Below, in pieces: positions 37,124-46,838 of a DNA stretch of 64,000 bases. Made by a program: the position numbers and the translations under genes. This DNA is from Rhodobiaceae bacterium. Its GTDB lineage: Bacteria > Pseudomonadota > Alphaproteobacteria > RS24. The notes under the pieces are model-generated. The model saw only the letters and a list, made by a program, of their open reading frames with translations. It had not been told where the DNA came from and did not search any database. The stretch lies in NCBI GenBank assembly GCA_024645085.1, contig JAHEGN010000007.1:41105-105104 (forward strand). The letters run 5' to 3'. The stretch's first letter is position 1; each line of letters starts with the position of its first letter.

Positions 37124-39313
37124 TTATGGCGCTTCATTGTGCCCCAAATGCGCCGTCAATACGGTGATTAATTCCTCGGCCGCTTCTGGAATCACCGTGC
37201 CGGGTGGGAAAATCGCCTTAGCCCCCGCATCGCGCAGCGCTTGGAAGTCTTGCGGCGGAATAACCCCGCCAACAATTACCATCATATCGTCTTTGCCTTG
37301 CGCGGCCAGCGCCTCTTTCAATTCTGGCACCAGCGTCAAGTGACCCGCCGCCAATGAGCTGACGCCAACAATATGGGCGCCGGCGGCAATCGCATCACGG
37401 GCCGCTTCTTCTGGTGTTTGGAATAAGGCGCCGGTAATCACATCAAAGCCCAAATCAGCCAAAGCTGTGGCCACCACTTTTTGGCCTCGGTCATGGCCGT
37501 CTTGCCCCATTTTGGCAACATAGACGCTGGGGGCGCGGCCTTCGCGGTCAGAAAAACGGGCAATCATATCGCGGACTTTGACAATCGATGGATTATCGAC
37601 ACCAAAGTCTTGTTGGTAGACATTGGAAATCACCTGCGGTTTGGCCTCGTGGCGATTATATACCACTTCCAAAGCGCTTGAGATCTCGCCGACGGTGGCT
37701 TTGGCGCGGGCCGCATTGACAGCCAGTGCCAGCAAATTGCCTTGCCCACTATCTGCCGCTTTGGTCAGCGCCTCCAAGCTTGCTTTGGTTTCAGCTTCAT
37801 CGCGGCTGGCACGCAATTCTTTCAATTGCTCGATTTGCGCTTGCCGCACCGCTGAATTATCCACTTTCAACACATCGACAGGGTCTTCATTTTGCAGTTT
37901 GAACTTATTGACCCCAACAACGGTTTGTCGCCCGCTATCAATCCGCGCTTGCGTGCGGGCGGCGGCTTCTTCAATGCGCATCTTCGGAATGCCTTTTTCA
38001 ATCGCTGCCGCCATGCCGCCCATTTCTTCGACCTCACGAATGTGGCCAAGCGCTCGGGCTGCCAAATCATGCGTCAGCCTCTCGACAAAATAACTACCGC
38101 CCCATGGGTCAATGACTTTGGTGGTATTGCTTTCCATTTGCAGCAATAATTGCGTATTGCGCGCAATACGGGCTGAGAAGTCGGTCGGCAGAGCGAGGGC
38201 TTCGTCAAAACTATTTGTGTGCAATGACTGCGTGTGCCCTTGGGTCGAGGCCATGGCCTCAATACAGGTGCGCACGGCATTATTGTAAATATCCTGCGCT
38301 GTTAAGCTCCAACCAGAGGTTTGGCAATGCGTGCGTAGGGCCAATGATTTGTCATTTTTGGCACCAACCCCCTGCATCAATTGCGCCCACAATAGACGAG
38401 CGGCGCGCATTTTGGCGATTTCCATAAAGAAATCCATGCCAATGGCCCAGAAGAACGACAGGCGCGGGGCGAATTTATCAATGTCCAATCCGGCATGAAT
38501 ACCCGCGCGGGCATATTCCACCCCATCGGCCAGCGTATAGGCCAATTCCAAATCAGCCGTCGCACCGGCTTCTTGCATATGATAGCCGGAAATCGAAATC
38601 GAATTGAACTTCGGCATATTTTGTGACGTATAGGCAAAAATATCGGAGATGATACGCATCGATGATTTTGGCGGATAAATATATGTATTGCGCACCATGA
38701 ATTCTTTCAAAATATCATTTTGAATGGTGCCGGCGAGTTTCTCTGGTGAAACGCCTTGTTCTTCGGCGGCCACAATATACAGCGCCATAATCGGCAAAAC
38801 TGCGCCATTCATGGTCATGGAAACGCTCATCGTATCGAGTGGAATGCCGGCAAATAATTTGCGCATATCCAAAATCGAGTCAATCGCCACACCGGCCATG
38901 CCGACATCACCAAACACGCGCGGGTGGTCGCTGTCATAGCCACGGTGCGTGGCCAAATCAAAGGCAATCGACAGACCCTTTTGCCCAGCCTTCAAATTGC
39001 GCCGATAAAACGCATTGGATTCCTCTGCCGTTGAAAAACCGGCATATTGGCGAATGGTCCATGGTTTGTTGACATACATGGTCGCATAGGGGCCGCGAAT
39101 ATAAGGCGCAATGCCGGGAAAACTATCCAAATGCGGCAGCTCGGCTGTGTCATTGGCGGTGTACAGCGGCTTAATGTCCAAGCCCTCAGGGGTTTGCCGC
39201 GTGGTGGCGCCATTGGCGTTTTGCCCGTCGCGGGCGGCGTTTTCCCAGCTATGGAAATCAGTTTTGTGATCGGTGCTGAGGGCAATTTTTGAAAAGTCAG
39301 GAAAATTTGTCAT
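37124..39313 (-). CDS. mutB: Methylmalonyl-CoA mutase, catalytic large subunit
   Basis: This 729-residue B12-dependent mutase interconverts methylmalonyl-CoA and succinyl-CoA, the last step of propionyl-CoA use. The N-terminal TIM barrel begins with the [14 protein letters not shown] region, and the [21 protein letters not shown] block is diagnostic. The C-terminal cobalamin domain has the DxHxxG motif as DGHDRG. ATG 39313 follows GGAG; the frame runs 65 codons upstream antisense-like into mutA and is not used. It is 4 bp after mutA. The epimerase and the MeaB chaperone are not in the window. Confidence 0.96.
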   Translation of the reverse strand: MTNFPDFSKIALSTDHKTDFHSWENAARDGQNANGATTRQTPEGLDIKPLYTANDTAELPHLDSFPGIAPYIRGPYATMYVNKPWTIRQYAGFSTAEESNAFYRRNLKAGQKGLSIAFDLATHRGYDSDHPRVFGDVGMAGVAIDSILDMRKLFAGIPLDTMSVSMTMNGAVLPIMALYIVAAEEQGVSPEKLAGTIQNDILKEFMVRNTYIYPPKSSMRIISDIFAYTSQNMPKFNSISISGYHMQEAGATADLELAYTLADGVEYARAGIHAGLDIDKFAPRLSFFWAIGMDFFMEIAKMRAARLLWAQLMQGVGAKNDKSLALRTHCQTSGWSLTAQDIYNNAVRTCIEAMASTQGHTQSLHTNSFDEALALPTDFSARIARNTQLLLQMESNTTKVIDPWGGSYFVERLTHDLAARALGHIREVEEMGGMAAAIEKGIPKMRIEEAAARTQARIDSGRQTVVGVNKFKLQNEDPVDVLKVDNSAVRQAQIEQLKELRASRDEAETKASLEALTKAADSGQGNLLALAVNAARAKATVGEISSALEVVYNRHEAKPQVISNVYQQDFGVDNPSIVKVRDMIARFSDREGRAPSVYVAKMGQDGHDRGQKVVATALADLGFDVITGALFQTPEEAARDAIAAGAHIVGVSSLAAGHLTLVPELKEALAAQGKDDMMVIVGGVIPPQDFQALRDAGAKAIFPPGTVIPEAAEELITVLTAHLGHNEAP

Positions 39314-39317
39314 TGTC

Positions 39318-41099
39318 TCACTCCGCCAAGCCAAGTTTGCTATGAATATTGCGCAACAACTCATAGGCCGGGCCGCCAGCGAAACAATAATCTTCAACCT
39401 CGTCAATCGCCCGTGGCTTGCCAGCCAGCGCCAAATGAATGACTCCCGCCTTGCGCAAAGCCGCCGCCAGCGGCTGCGCCAATGTTTCATAGTCATCATC
39501 GCTGCCACAAATCACCGCAATTTTGGCCGTCGATTTACTAAACTCAGCCGCAATCGCCTCGACATCGCTGCCACCGGCGCCGGCAATCGCATGCAAGCCG
39601 CCGACGGCGTATAAATTGGCGGCAAAATTAAGTCGTGGCGTAAAGCTAGCCATGCTGCCGATACAGGCCATAAAGACCTTTGGTTTACTGGCTTGCGCGG
39701 CACGGCGCAGGGCTTCATAACGCGCCGCAAAGCGGAAACCATCAAGCGTGCCATCGGATGTATCAACCGCCGCCGGCAAAGGCGCTTCGTCCAAATTGGG
39801 AAATTCACTAACCCCAACCAGCGGCAGGCTGCGATTATCAATGGCTGTATTAAACGCTGCGCGCTGCGCGACGATGGCCTGATTAATCTCACCTTTTGCC
39901 AGTGCTTGCGCCAAACCGCCGTCGGCTTCAAGGCGCTGGAACAAGGCCCAAGCTTGTTCGGCCAAATCTTGCGTCAGGCTTTCGACATACCAACTGCCGC
40001 CCGCCGCATCTGCGACTTGGCCGATGTGGCTTTCTTCTTGCAGAATAATTTGCGTATTGCGGGCAATGCGTCGGGTTAGCTCATTGTCGCTGGCGCTGGT
40101 GGCGGTGCACGCGGCAATGGTCATCATGTCGACACCGGCAATACCAGCGGCCATGCCAGATACAGTGGCGCGCAGAATATTGACCCATGGGTCGACATCC
40201 GACAAAGCCCGCAGGCTGGTCTCGACATGAATTTGCGGTGCTGTGGCGCTGCCGAGATTGGCGGCAATATTGGCAAAGATCAGCCGCGCGGCACGAATTT
40301 TTGCCAGACTGGCGAAAAAGTCGCCGTCCGTCGCCAAGCATATGGTGATTTTTGGCAAGGCCTGTTCAGGGGCGAGGCCAGCGGCATCAAACTGGCGCAC
40401 ATATTCGGTGATACTGGCCGCGACCCAAGCCAATTCTTGCACCACACTGGCGCCAAGGTCGTGCCATGTGGCACCTGAGGCGGTCATTAAGCGCAAGCCT
40501 TGATGGGCTTGGCTTATCGCGATCAACCGCGACATATCAAGGTCAATGGCCGCGCCATAGCGCACATGCGCCGATAGCGGGTCGAGGTTTAAAAAGCCAA
40601 CGACATCAGACGCCAGATTGCGGTGTTCCCGCAGGCTAATAATAAGCTCTGCCGCTTGCATGCCATGCGCCGCCAAATTGACGGACAGCGGCGCGATATC
40701 AAGCATCACCTCATTGAGCAATTTATCGAGCTGCGCCAGTGTCGGCAGCTGCTGCGAGAAATCCAGCATGATAGCGCTAACGCCACCATTCAAATCAGTC
40801 ATCACGGCTTTTTGGTCGCTGCCCTTGCGGCCCGGTGTCAGGCGCTGGGCAATCTGCCACGGTAGAAATTTATCATTCACCGCCCGCGCGCCGCGTGTAT
40901 AGGGCACAAAACCAGGCAGGCCGCTCACATTGTCATCGGCCATTGCCTCTTGTGTGTAGAGCGGTTGGCGGGTGAAGCCGCCAAGGTCAGTGCTGACCAA
41001 ACTGTCCAGTGATTTGCCGCGCAAAGCCGCGTCAACGGCATCAAGCCAAGCCTCGTGGCTGGCCGCAGGCATATTCGTCCCTAGTTCAAGCGTGCTCAT
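39318..41099 (-). CDS. mutA: Methylmalonyl-CoA mutase, non-catalytic small subunit
   Basis: This 593-residue MutA-type partner forms a heterodimer with MutB. It keeps the TIM-barrel fold ([39 protein letters not shown]). The B12 domain is degenerate: the DxHxxG motif is replaced by a stretch with [11 protein letters not shown], as in known small subunits that bind no cobalamin. ATG 41099 has GGGAGA upstream. It starts 11 bp after lptG, so lptFG and mutAB look like one transcript. Confidence 0.93.
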   Translation of the reverse strand: MSTLELGTNMPAASHEAWLDAVDAALRGKSLDSLVSTDLGGFTRQPLYTQEAMADDNVSGLPGFVPYTRGARAVNDKFLPWQIAQRLTPGRKGSDQKAVMTDLNGGVSAIMLDFSQQLPTLAQLDKLLNEVMLDIAPLSVNLAAHGMQAAELIISLREHRNLASDVVGFLNLDPLSAHVRYGAAIDLDMSRLIAISQAHQGLRLMTASGATWHDLGASVVQELAWVAASITEYVRQFDAAGLAPEQALPKITICLATDGDFFASLAKIRAARLIFANIAANLGSATAPQIHVETSLRALSDVDPWVNILRATVSGMAAGIAGVDMMTIAACTATSASDNELTRRIARNTQIILQEESHIGQVADAAGGSWYVESLTQDLAEQAWALFQRLEADGGLAQALAKGEINQAIVAQRAAFNTAIDNRSLPLVGVSEFPNLDEAPLPAAVDTSDGTLDGFRFAARYEALRRAAQASKPKVFMACIGSMASFTPRLNFAANLYAVGGLHAIAGAGGSDVEAIAAEFSKSTAKIAVICGSDDDYETLAQPLAAALRKAGVIHLALAGKPRAIDEVEDYCFAGGPAYELLRNIHSKLGLAE

Positions 41100-41110
41100 A
41101 AATAGTCTCC

Positions 41111-42199
41111 CTAACCATCTTCGGCGCTCAATAAATAACCCACTGCGAGCAGACCGGCAATCAAACTTGGCGTCCAACTGGCGATTAATGGGGGCAATAT
41201 GTGCAAACTGGCGAGGCTGGCAATGAAATCAGCCCCCATATAGAGCACAAAACCGGCCAGAACCGCAGAGCCCATGGTGGCACTGGCGCTGAATAATCGC
41301 CCCGTCGGCAATGAGAAGCATGCCGCGACCAGCACCATGGCGACCAACATAAAGGGCAGGGATATCAAAGAATGAAAGCGCACCTCATGGCGCGCAACGT
41401 CGCTTCCAGCAGCTTGCGCTTGGGCAATATAATCGGCCAATTGCCAAACATTGATGGTTTTCGGCGAGTTGAATTGTTGCGCCAAGTTCATGCCATCAAA
41501 TTGCGATTCAAGGGTCAGTGTGGGGCGTCGCTCAACCGCTTGGCCGGTGACGATAATCTCAACATTTTTTAGCTGCCAAACATTGTCGAGCAATTGCCCG
41601 CCTGCAGCCCGCAGGCGATGGGTGAACACGCCTTGCGCGTCAAACATCAAGACGCTTATGTCGTTGAAAATCTGTTTGTCTAAATCAACCACTGCCTGAC
41701 CATGCAGAATATAGCTACCGTCTGCCAATGCTTCGCGCAGCCAAATACCATTATCAGAAATTTGCACTTCCGCTTTCTGGCCCGACAATTGCTTTTCAAT
41801 CTCTTGGAAGGCTTTGAAATTATGCGTGCCTAGCGGCTCAACTAAAGCCACCAATAAACCGCCGATGATGAGCGATGTGGCGATAAACGGTGTGAGAAAT
41901 TGCCAGACCGATATACCGGCGGCGCGAATGACCACAAGTTCTTGCGCTTGGCTTAATCGAATGAGGCATAAAACAGTGCCAAATAGAAAAATAAAAGGGG
42001 CGAATTGCAAAAACACCAGTGGCATGCGCAGCCCGGTATAATACAAAGCGGCCACACTGCCTTGCCCATGCCGACTGGCGAAGGCGACCATTTCCAAATA
42101 ATCACCCAGAGTTGCTAAAGCGAGAAACGCCAAACTGGTAATCATCAGCCATAGGAAAAATTTGCCGGTCAAATAGAGGTTCAGGGTTTTTACACTCAT
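41111..42199 (-). CDS. lptG: LPS export permease LptG
   Basis: This 362-residue inner-membrane permease of the LptB2FGC lipopolysaccharide extractor has N- and C-terminal groups of three membrane helices around a periplasmic beta-jellyroll. Family marks are TLNLYLTGKFFLWLMITSLAFL and the ELVVIRAAGISVWQFL loop. It overlaps lptF by 4 nt. The last helices end at GLLAVGYLLSAEDG. Confidence 0.94.
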   Translation of the reverse strand: MSVKTLNLYLTGKFFLWLMITSLAFLALATLGDYLEMVAFASRHGQGSVAALYYTGLRMPLVFLQFAPFIFLFGTVLCLIRLSQAQELVVIRAAGISVWQFLTPFIATSLIIGGLLVALVEPLGTHNFKAFQEIEKQLSGQKAEVQISDNGIWLREALADGSYILHGQAVVDLDKQIFNDISVLMFDAQGVFTHRLRAAGGQLLDNVWQLKNVEIIVTGQAVERRPTLTLESQFDGMNLAQQFNSPKTINVWQLADYIAQAQAAGSDVARHEVRFHSLISLPFMLVAMVLVAACFSLPTGRLFSASATMGSAVLAGFVLYMGADFIASLASLHILPPLIASWTPSLIAGLLAVGYLLSAEDG

Positions 42200-43314
42200 G
42201 CGCGCCCCCGTCGCATCAAGCGATGCATGAAGCCACGGTCATTTTGCAGCGTGAGCAAAATGCTTAGCCCGCCCAGAACACTCAATGGCCAGATGATTAG
42301 CAGGCTGTCAAAGCCGCCACGTGCCGCCAAACTGGCGACCGCAATAATGCTGATTTGAAACATTAGGGCGGCGATAATGGCGACAAAAATTCGCCGTCCA
42401 TAGCCGTGGCGGTTCAGACCGCCAGCGGTAATAGCACAAAAACTGATCAGCATAAAAACCAGCGGGCTGGCGAGGCTGGCAATCAGCTCTAGGCCGCGCG
42501 TTTTCATGCGAATAATGCGGCTGTCGTCACTCACCCCATGAGCGGCGGGGTTTAGCAATTGATGAATCATCATGTGATTGCGATTGAATTGCGGTGCCGC
42601 TTGGCCATCGGTTTTGGGCTTGTTGTCGAGCGCTAGAGCATATTCGCCAAATTCCGCTAAATGATCGGCTTGGCCTTTTTCTTGCGTGTGCAAATGGCCG
42701 CGCGACAACACCAAATAAGCGCCATCGTCGCGCATATCAAATCGCCCGCTTTGCGCCACATAAGTGGTTTGTGTCGACGCTTGCGTATTGTCATAAATCA
42801 TCACTTGCGCCCACGATCCATCGTCATTTTGCGCCTCCGCATAGGCTGTCATATTGGGCAGAATTTCGCGAAACGATCCGGCCTGCAGCGAGGCGACAAC
42901 GACCACGCTTTTGAGCGCTGTGCTGCGTTCGCGCAATTGCTTACTGGCGATTGGCGCCAAATAAAATGAGATGGACGCTTGCAACACTATGACCAGTCCA
43001 ACCAATAGCAACATCGGGCGCAATATGCGCAAAGGGCTGAGCCCGGCGGCGGTCAGGGCAAAATATTCATGGTCTTGCAGCAAGCGCACCAAGAGCGCCA
43101 GAACCGTAATCAATAGGGCTGGGGCCAGCGTATAGCCCAGCATGCGCGGCCATATCAGCAAGCTTAGCGTGATAAAATCCAGCGCCGCAATTTGCGCGCC
43201 CAGCAAATCGTCAAACAGCTGCAACGCCTGCACCAGCCACAGCACGCTTGCCAAGGTCAAGGTGATGGCGATTTGAGAACGCAATAGCCGCACAAAGAGA
43301 AATTTATCAATCAT
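42196..43314 (-). CDS. lptF: LPS export permease LptF
   Basis: This 372-residue partner of LptG has the same architecture: N-terminal helices, a jellyroll (about 130-260) and C-terminal helices. The coupling-helix region is EYFALTAAGLSPLRIL. It heads the operon lptF-lptG-mutA-mutB. The gap upstream, shared with the divergent acyl-CoA dehydrogenase gene, holds the promoter region. Confidence 0.94.
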   Translation of the reverse strand: MIDKFLFVRLLRSQIAITLTLASVLWLVQALQLFDDLLGAQIAALDFITLSLLIWPRMLGYTLAPALLITVLALLVRLLQDHEYFALTAAGLSPLRILRPMLLLVGLVIVLQASISFYLAPIASKQLRERSTALKSVVVVASLQAGSFREILPNMTAYAEAQNDDGSWAQVMIYDNTQASTQTTYVAQSGRFDMRDDGAYLVLSRGHLHTQEKGQADHLAEFGEYALALDNKPKTDGQAAPQFNRNHMMIHQLLNPAAHGVSDDSRIIRMKTRGLELIASLASPLVFMLISFCAITAGGLNRHGYGRRIFVAIIAALMFQISIIAVASLAARGGFDSLLIIWPLSVLGGLSILLTLQNDRGFMHRLMRRGRA

Positions 43315-43351
43315 TCCGTCCTTGTTTTACACTAGATATGTTGGTCGGTCA

Positions 43352-43361
43352 GTAAATTTAC
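43352..43361. repeat. 10-bp palindrome in the lptF / acyl-CoA dehydrogenase gap
   Basis: GTAAATTTAC is a perfect palindrome midway in the 118-bp divergent gap. It could be an operator for either direction. I do not recognise it as a known regulator site, and a 10-bp AT-rich palindrome can occur by chance. Confidence 0.3.
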
Positions 43362-43432
43362 CGCCCCAGAAATTGTCAGATTGCGTTTTCTTGCATCAGC
43401 CCCTAATCTTTTTATAAAACGGGGAGAGAATA

Positions 43433-44626
43433 ATGAATTTGAATTTTACCGCAGAATATGAAGATTTCCGCGCCGATGTGCGCGCCTTTTTGGACAAGCA
43501 TAAAGCCGACGCACCGAGCATGGCGAATGTCGGCTTGCGCAGTGAAAAGCGCCTGAAGTGGCAACGCATTCTTCTTGAGCATGGATATGCGGCGCGCACC
43601 TTGCCGAAGCAATATGGTGGTTTTGGTGCCGAGCCGGATTCGTTGAAGCAGCGCATTATTGCCGAAGAATTTGCCCGCGCCAAAGTGCCTGGCGGTATTG
43701 CCGGTCAAGGAATTAACATGCTGGTACCGACATTGTTGGAATTGGGCACGGAAGAGCAGAAGGAAAAATATATTGCCAAAACATTGAGCGGCGAGATGAT
43801 TTGGTGTCAGGGCTATTCAGAGCCCGGCGCCGGTTCTGATTTGGCGTCTTTGCGGACGGCGGCCGTGGTTGATGGCGATGATTTTGTGATTAATGGCCAG
43901 AAGATTTGGACCAGCACCGCCAATCAGGCAGATATGATTTTCTGCTTGGTGCGCACAGAGCCAGATGCGCCTAAACACCAAGGCATAAGCTATTTGCTAT
44001 TCTCAATGGACACGCCCGGAATTGAAGTGCGTCCGCTGATGACGATGACCGGTCGGGCGGAATTTAATGAAGTGTTCTTTACCGATGTGCGCGTGCCAAC
44101 CTCGCAAATCGTCGGCCAGCGCGGCGAGGGCTGGATGGTCGCCAATGCGACGCTGACCCATGAGCGCGGCATGTTAGGCGACCCAGACGCGGCGCTATCG
44201 CGCCTCAAAAGCATTGCTGAAATTATGCAAAACGAGCATGTCGACGGCAAAAGCCTAATGGACAATCCGGTCTATCGCGACCGTCTGGTGGCGCTGGAGG
44301 CCGAAGTCTACGCCATGAAATTTAATGGCATGCGGCTGACAACGGCCTCTGTTGAGAAAAAATCAGCCGGTTTGGCTGGCATGATTGTTAAATTGCAAGG
44401 CTGTGAGTTGAACCACCGTTTGGCTGAATTGGCGATTGATGTGATGGGCGAATATGGCATTTTGTTCGAGGACAGCCCGTTTCTGCGCGATCATGGCCTA
44501 TGGCAAACCCATTATATGTTCGACCTTGGCCTGATTATTGGCGGCGGCTCGGCGCAAATTCAAAAAAACATCATCAGCGAACGTGGTCTTGGCATGCCGC
44601 GCGAGCCTAAAGTAGCTAAAGCATAG
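43433..44626 (+). CDS. Acyl-CoA dehydrogenase, probable catalytic subunit of a pair
   Basis: This 397-residue flavoprotein desaturates an acyl-CoA. The fold is seen from AEEFARAKVPGG, the substrate/FAD block WCQGYSEPGAGSDLASLRT and KIWTSTANQADM, to the C-terminal GGGSAQIQKNIISERGLG. E244 in THERG is at the helix-G place used as catalytic base in isovaleryl-CoA and some steroid-type dehydrogenases. A strong ribosome site (GGGGAGAG) precedes it. It is followed after 9 bp by a second, shorter dehydrogenase lacking that glutamate, suggesting an alpha2beta2 enzyme (inference). The substrate is unknown. Confidence 0.93.
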   Translation: MNLNFTAEYEDFRADVRAFLDKHKADAPSMANVGLRSEKRLKWQRILLEHGYAARTLPKQYGGFGAEPDSLKQRIIAEEFARAKVPGGIAGQGINMLVPTLLELGTEEQKEKYIAKTLSGEMIWCQGYSEPGAGSDLASLRTAAVVDGDDFVINGQKIWTSTANQADMIFCLVRTEPDAPKHQGISYLLFSMDTPGIEVRPLMTMTGRAEFNEVFFTDVRVPTSQIVGQRGEGWMVANATLTHERGMLGDPDAALSRLKSIAEIMQNEHVDGKSLMDNPVYRDRLVALEAEVYAMKFNGMRLTTASVEKKSAGLAGMIVKLQGCELNHRLAELAIDVMGEYGILFEDSPFLRDHGLWQTHYMFDLGLIIGGGSAQIQKNIISERGLGMPREPKVAKA

Positions 44627-44635
44627 GGGCCGGCC

Positions 44636-45715
44636 ATGTATTTCGGATTATCGCAAGACCAGACCATGCTGCAAGATTCAGTGCAGCGTTATCTTGAATC
44701 TGCCTCGGAATTAGCGCATGTGCGCGGCTTTGCCGAAGGCGACAACAGCTTGGCTGAAAGCCTACAAAACGGGCTGATGGAATTGGGCGTGCCCTTGGTG
44801 CTGGTACCGGAAGAATTTGGTGGCCTTGGCCTCGGGGTTCTTGAGGCGGCTTTGATTCAACAGGCTATGGGCCGTTTCGTGTCGCCGACCAGTTTCACCT
44901 CTGCCTATGCAATGGCGGTGATTGGCCTGCGCGAAGCCGGTGATGATGACCAGAAAAATGACTGGTTGGGGCGCATTGCCGGTGGCAGTGCGATTATTGG
45001 TGTCGGTTTGACCGAGGCCATCGGCGCCCGTGAAGGGGCCGGACTAAAACTGTCTGGCGACAAGGTTTCGGGCCGCGCAAGTTTTGTCATGGGGGCTGAA
45101 TTGGCCAGTCATTTCATGCTCACCGCGGGCAAAGAACTGCTGATTATCGCCCGTGATAGCGCGGGCGTCAGTGAAACAGCGTTGACCACAATCGATAAAA
45201 CCCGTCATGTCATCATGCTTGATTTGCAAGATGTGCCGTGCACAGTTTTGGCTGGTGACGCGGTTGCCGCGCAAGCGCGAATGATTGATATCGGCCGGGT
45301 TTTATTGGCCGCCGATAGTCTGGGTGCGGCGGATATGATGATTGAAAAATCCGTCGCCTATTCGAAAGACCGCGAGCAGTTCAATCGCCCGATTGGCTCT
45401 TTTCAAGCGGTCAAACATATGTGCGCCGATATGGTCGCCAAGTTGGAGCCATGCCGGTCGTTGGTTTGGTATGCGGCCTATGCGCAAGACCATGTTAGCG
45501 ATGAGGCGGCGCTGATGTCGCGCTTGGCAAAATCACATTTGGCCGAGGTCGGTAAATATGTCGCCCGCACGTCCACCGAAGTGCATGGCGGCATGGGCTT
45601 TACCGATTTGCTCGGCCTGCATTATTGGTTCAAGCGTATTGGGGCCAACCGGCAATTGCTCGGCGGGCCAGAAACCGTGCGCGAAGAAGCCGCCAAATTG
45701 CAAGGCTGGAGCTGA
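44636..45715 (+). CDS. Acyl-CoA dehydrogenase-like protein, probable second subunit
   Basis: This 359-residue protein has the dehydrogenase fold but short N-terminal and middle parts. The C-terminal domain is clear: DREQFNRPIGSFQAVKHMCADM and VHGGMGFTDLLGLHYWFKRI. The position of the short-chain-type catalytic glutamate holds histidine in the last motif, and the helix-G glutamate is absent, so it may bind FAD or act structurally. AGGGG precedes ATG 44636. It probably partners the gene just upstream. Confidence 0.9.
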   Translation: MYFGLSQDQTMLQDSVQRYLESASELAHVRGFAEGDNSLAESLQNGLMELGVPLVLVPEEFGGLGLGVLEAALIQQAMGRFVSPTSFTSAYAMAVIGLREAGDDDQKNDWLGRIAGGSAIIGVGLTEAIGAREGAGLKLSGDKVSGRASFVMGAELASHFMLTAGKELLIIARDSAGVSETALTTIDKTRHVIMLDLQDVPCTVLAGDAVAAQARMIDIGRVLLAADSLGAADMMIEKSVAYSKDREQFNRPIGSFQAVKHMCADMVAKLEPCRSLVWYAAYAQDHVSDEAALMSRLAKSHLAEVGKYVARTSTEVHGGMGFTDLLGLHYWFKRIGANRQLLGGPETVREEAAKLQGWS

Positions 45716-46738
45716 TTACTCAGCGGCCATTTGCGCTTGCGGGAATTTGACAAAATGGCCAACCATCATGCCAGCAAAGGCTGTGGGGTCGGGGCGCGGG
45801 CCGGTCAACACGCCTTGCTCGCGCAGGGCGGCTTCCAGCCGGTCGAGAATGAAATCGACGGTCAAATTATCGCTGCCGCTGCGCCATAGCTGTTCTTCCG
45901 CTTGTGAGGCAAAGCAATAGGCTTTCCATGAAATGGAATAGCGAATTTCTGACCAGTCATAATCGGCCAATGGCTTATCGCCATCGCGCAATTGCCATTT
46001 TTTATCGCCAAGGAAATGCAACCGCATATGTTTATCAATTTGCGGCAAATCGGGCAGTGTCTGATTAACCCGCTCGACCCCATGAAACACTTCATCTGTA
46101 TCAATCAAAATCGCTGAATTATGCTGCGCCGGAATTGACTGGCGCGCGCCTTTTGGGCCATCAGGATAAAACGTAAAAGCACCGCCTTTGGCCTCGCCAA
46201 ACCACGACACACAAGTGGCTATCGGAATACGCCACTCATCGAACAAGCCAGAATGCAGCATGACCACCAGCAACCATTGCGGTAGCAGCTTGCGATTGGC
46301 GCCACGGAATTCTGGCACATCAGTATGGACCGCCAGCTCTTGACCGGGAACCAGCAGATTGGCGTAAATAATTGCCGGCACAATGACATCGCGATGCGAA
46401 ACTTTGCGAGCGGTTTCTTTCAGAGCCGGATGGTTCATAAAGCTCTCAACGCCGCTGGCCTTAATCTCATCGCCATAGGCATAGGTCTCGCGGAAATAAT
46501 TGGTGCGCTGGCTGGCGGTTTCAATGTCATCTTCATTGCCCGCGCCATCAATGCCGTTTTGAATATAATTAAAGGCGGCGTCAAAGCGTTGAGGCAGTTT
46601 TTCGCCAAGCCCGTCATTTGATGCTTCATCGGCATAAGTGCCAAAACTACCAAAATTTTCCGCCAAACGCAGCATCGTCTGTGCATCATCATCAGCCAGA
46701 AACGGATCCATATGGTTATAAAAAGCGGTCATCTTCAA
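45716..46738 (-). CDS. Uncharacterised protein with Fe(II)/2-oxoglutarate oxygenase-like HxD...H motif
   Basis: This 340-residue cytoplasmic protein is not matched to a named family by me. The middle part reads like a cupin-type oxygenase: H138 and D140 in AVHTDVPEF, a GGAFTFYPDG strand, H219 in DEVFHGVERV, and arginines R223 and R239 that could bind 2-oxoglutarate. Spacing of about 80 residues between HxD and the distal H fits the class (seen motifs; function inferred). It lies among acyl-CoA dehydrogenase and thiolase genes, end to end with the former. A hydroxylation step on an acyl compound is only a guess. Confidence 0.75.
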   Translation of the reverse strand: MKMTAFYNHMDPFLADDDAQTMLRLAENFGSFGTYADEASNDGLGEKLPQRFDAAFNYIQNGIDGAGNEDDIETASQRTNYFRETYAYGDEIKASGVESFMNHPALKETARKVSHRDVIVPAIIYANLLVPGQELAVHTDVPEFRGANRKLLPQWLLVVMLHSGLFDEWRIPIATCVSWFGEAKGGAFTFYPDGPKGARQSIPAQHNSAILIDTDEVFHGVERVNQTLPDLPQIDKHMRLHFLGDKKWQLRDGDKPLADYDWSEIRYSISWKAYCFASQAEEQLWRSGSDNLTVDFILDRLEAALREQGVLTGPRPDPTAFAGMMVGHFVKFPQAQMAAE

Positions 46739-46787
46739 TCTCCTAAATTCTCACAAAAACTGTAAGACAGCTATCGGCTTTGCGCCA

Positions 46788-46821
46788 TAAAAAAAGCGCG
46801 GCAGTTGCCCGCCGCGCTTTT
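46788..46821 (-). terminator. Rho-independent terminator of the thiolase gene
   Basis: An 11-bp perfect stem (46792-46802 with 46811-46821, core GCGCGGC) with an 8-nt loop lies 17 bp past the thiolase stop. On the minus strand it is followed by seven Ts. This separates the thiolase gene from the downstream oxygenase-like gene. Confidence 0.88.
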
Positions 46822-46838
46822 CATTTCATGGCTGTGGT

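Noticed and set aside
39314..39508. Long upstream extension of the methylmalonyl-CoA mutase large subunit
   Set aside because: It overlaps the end of mutA in another frame; the ATG at 39313 has a proper ribosome site and matches the family start.
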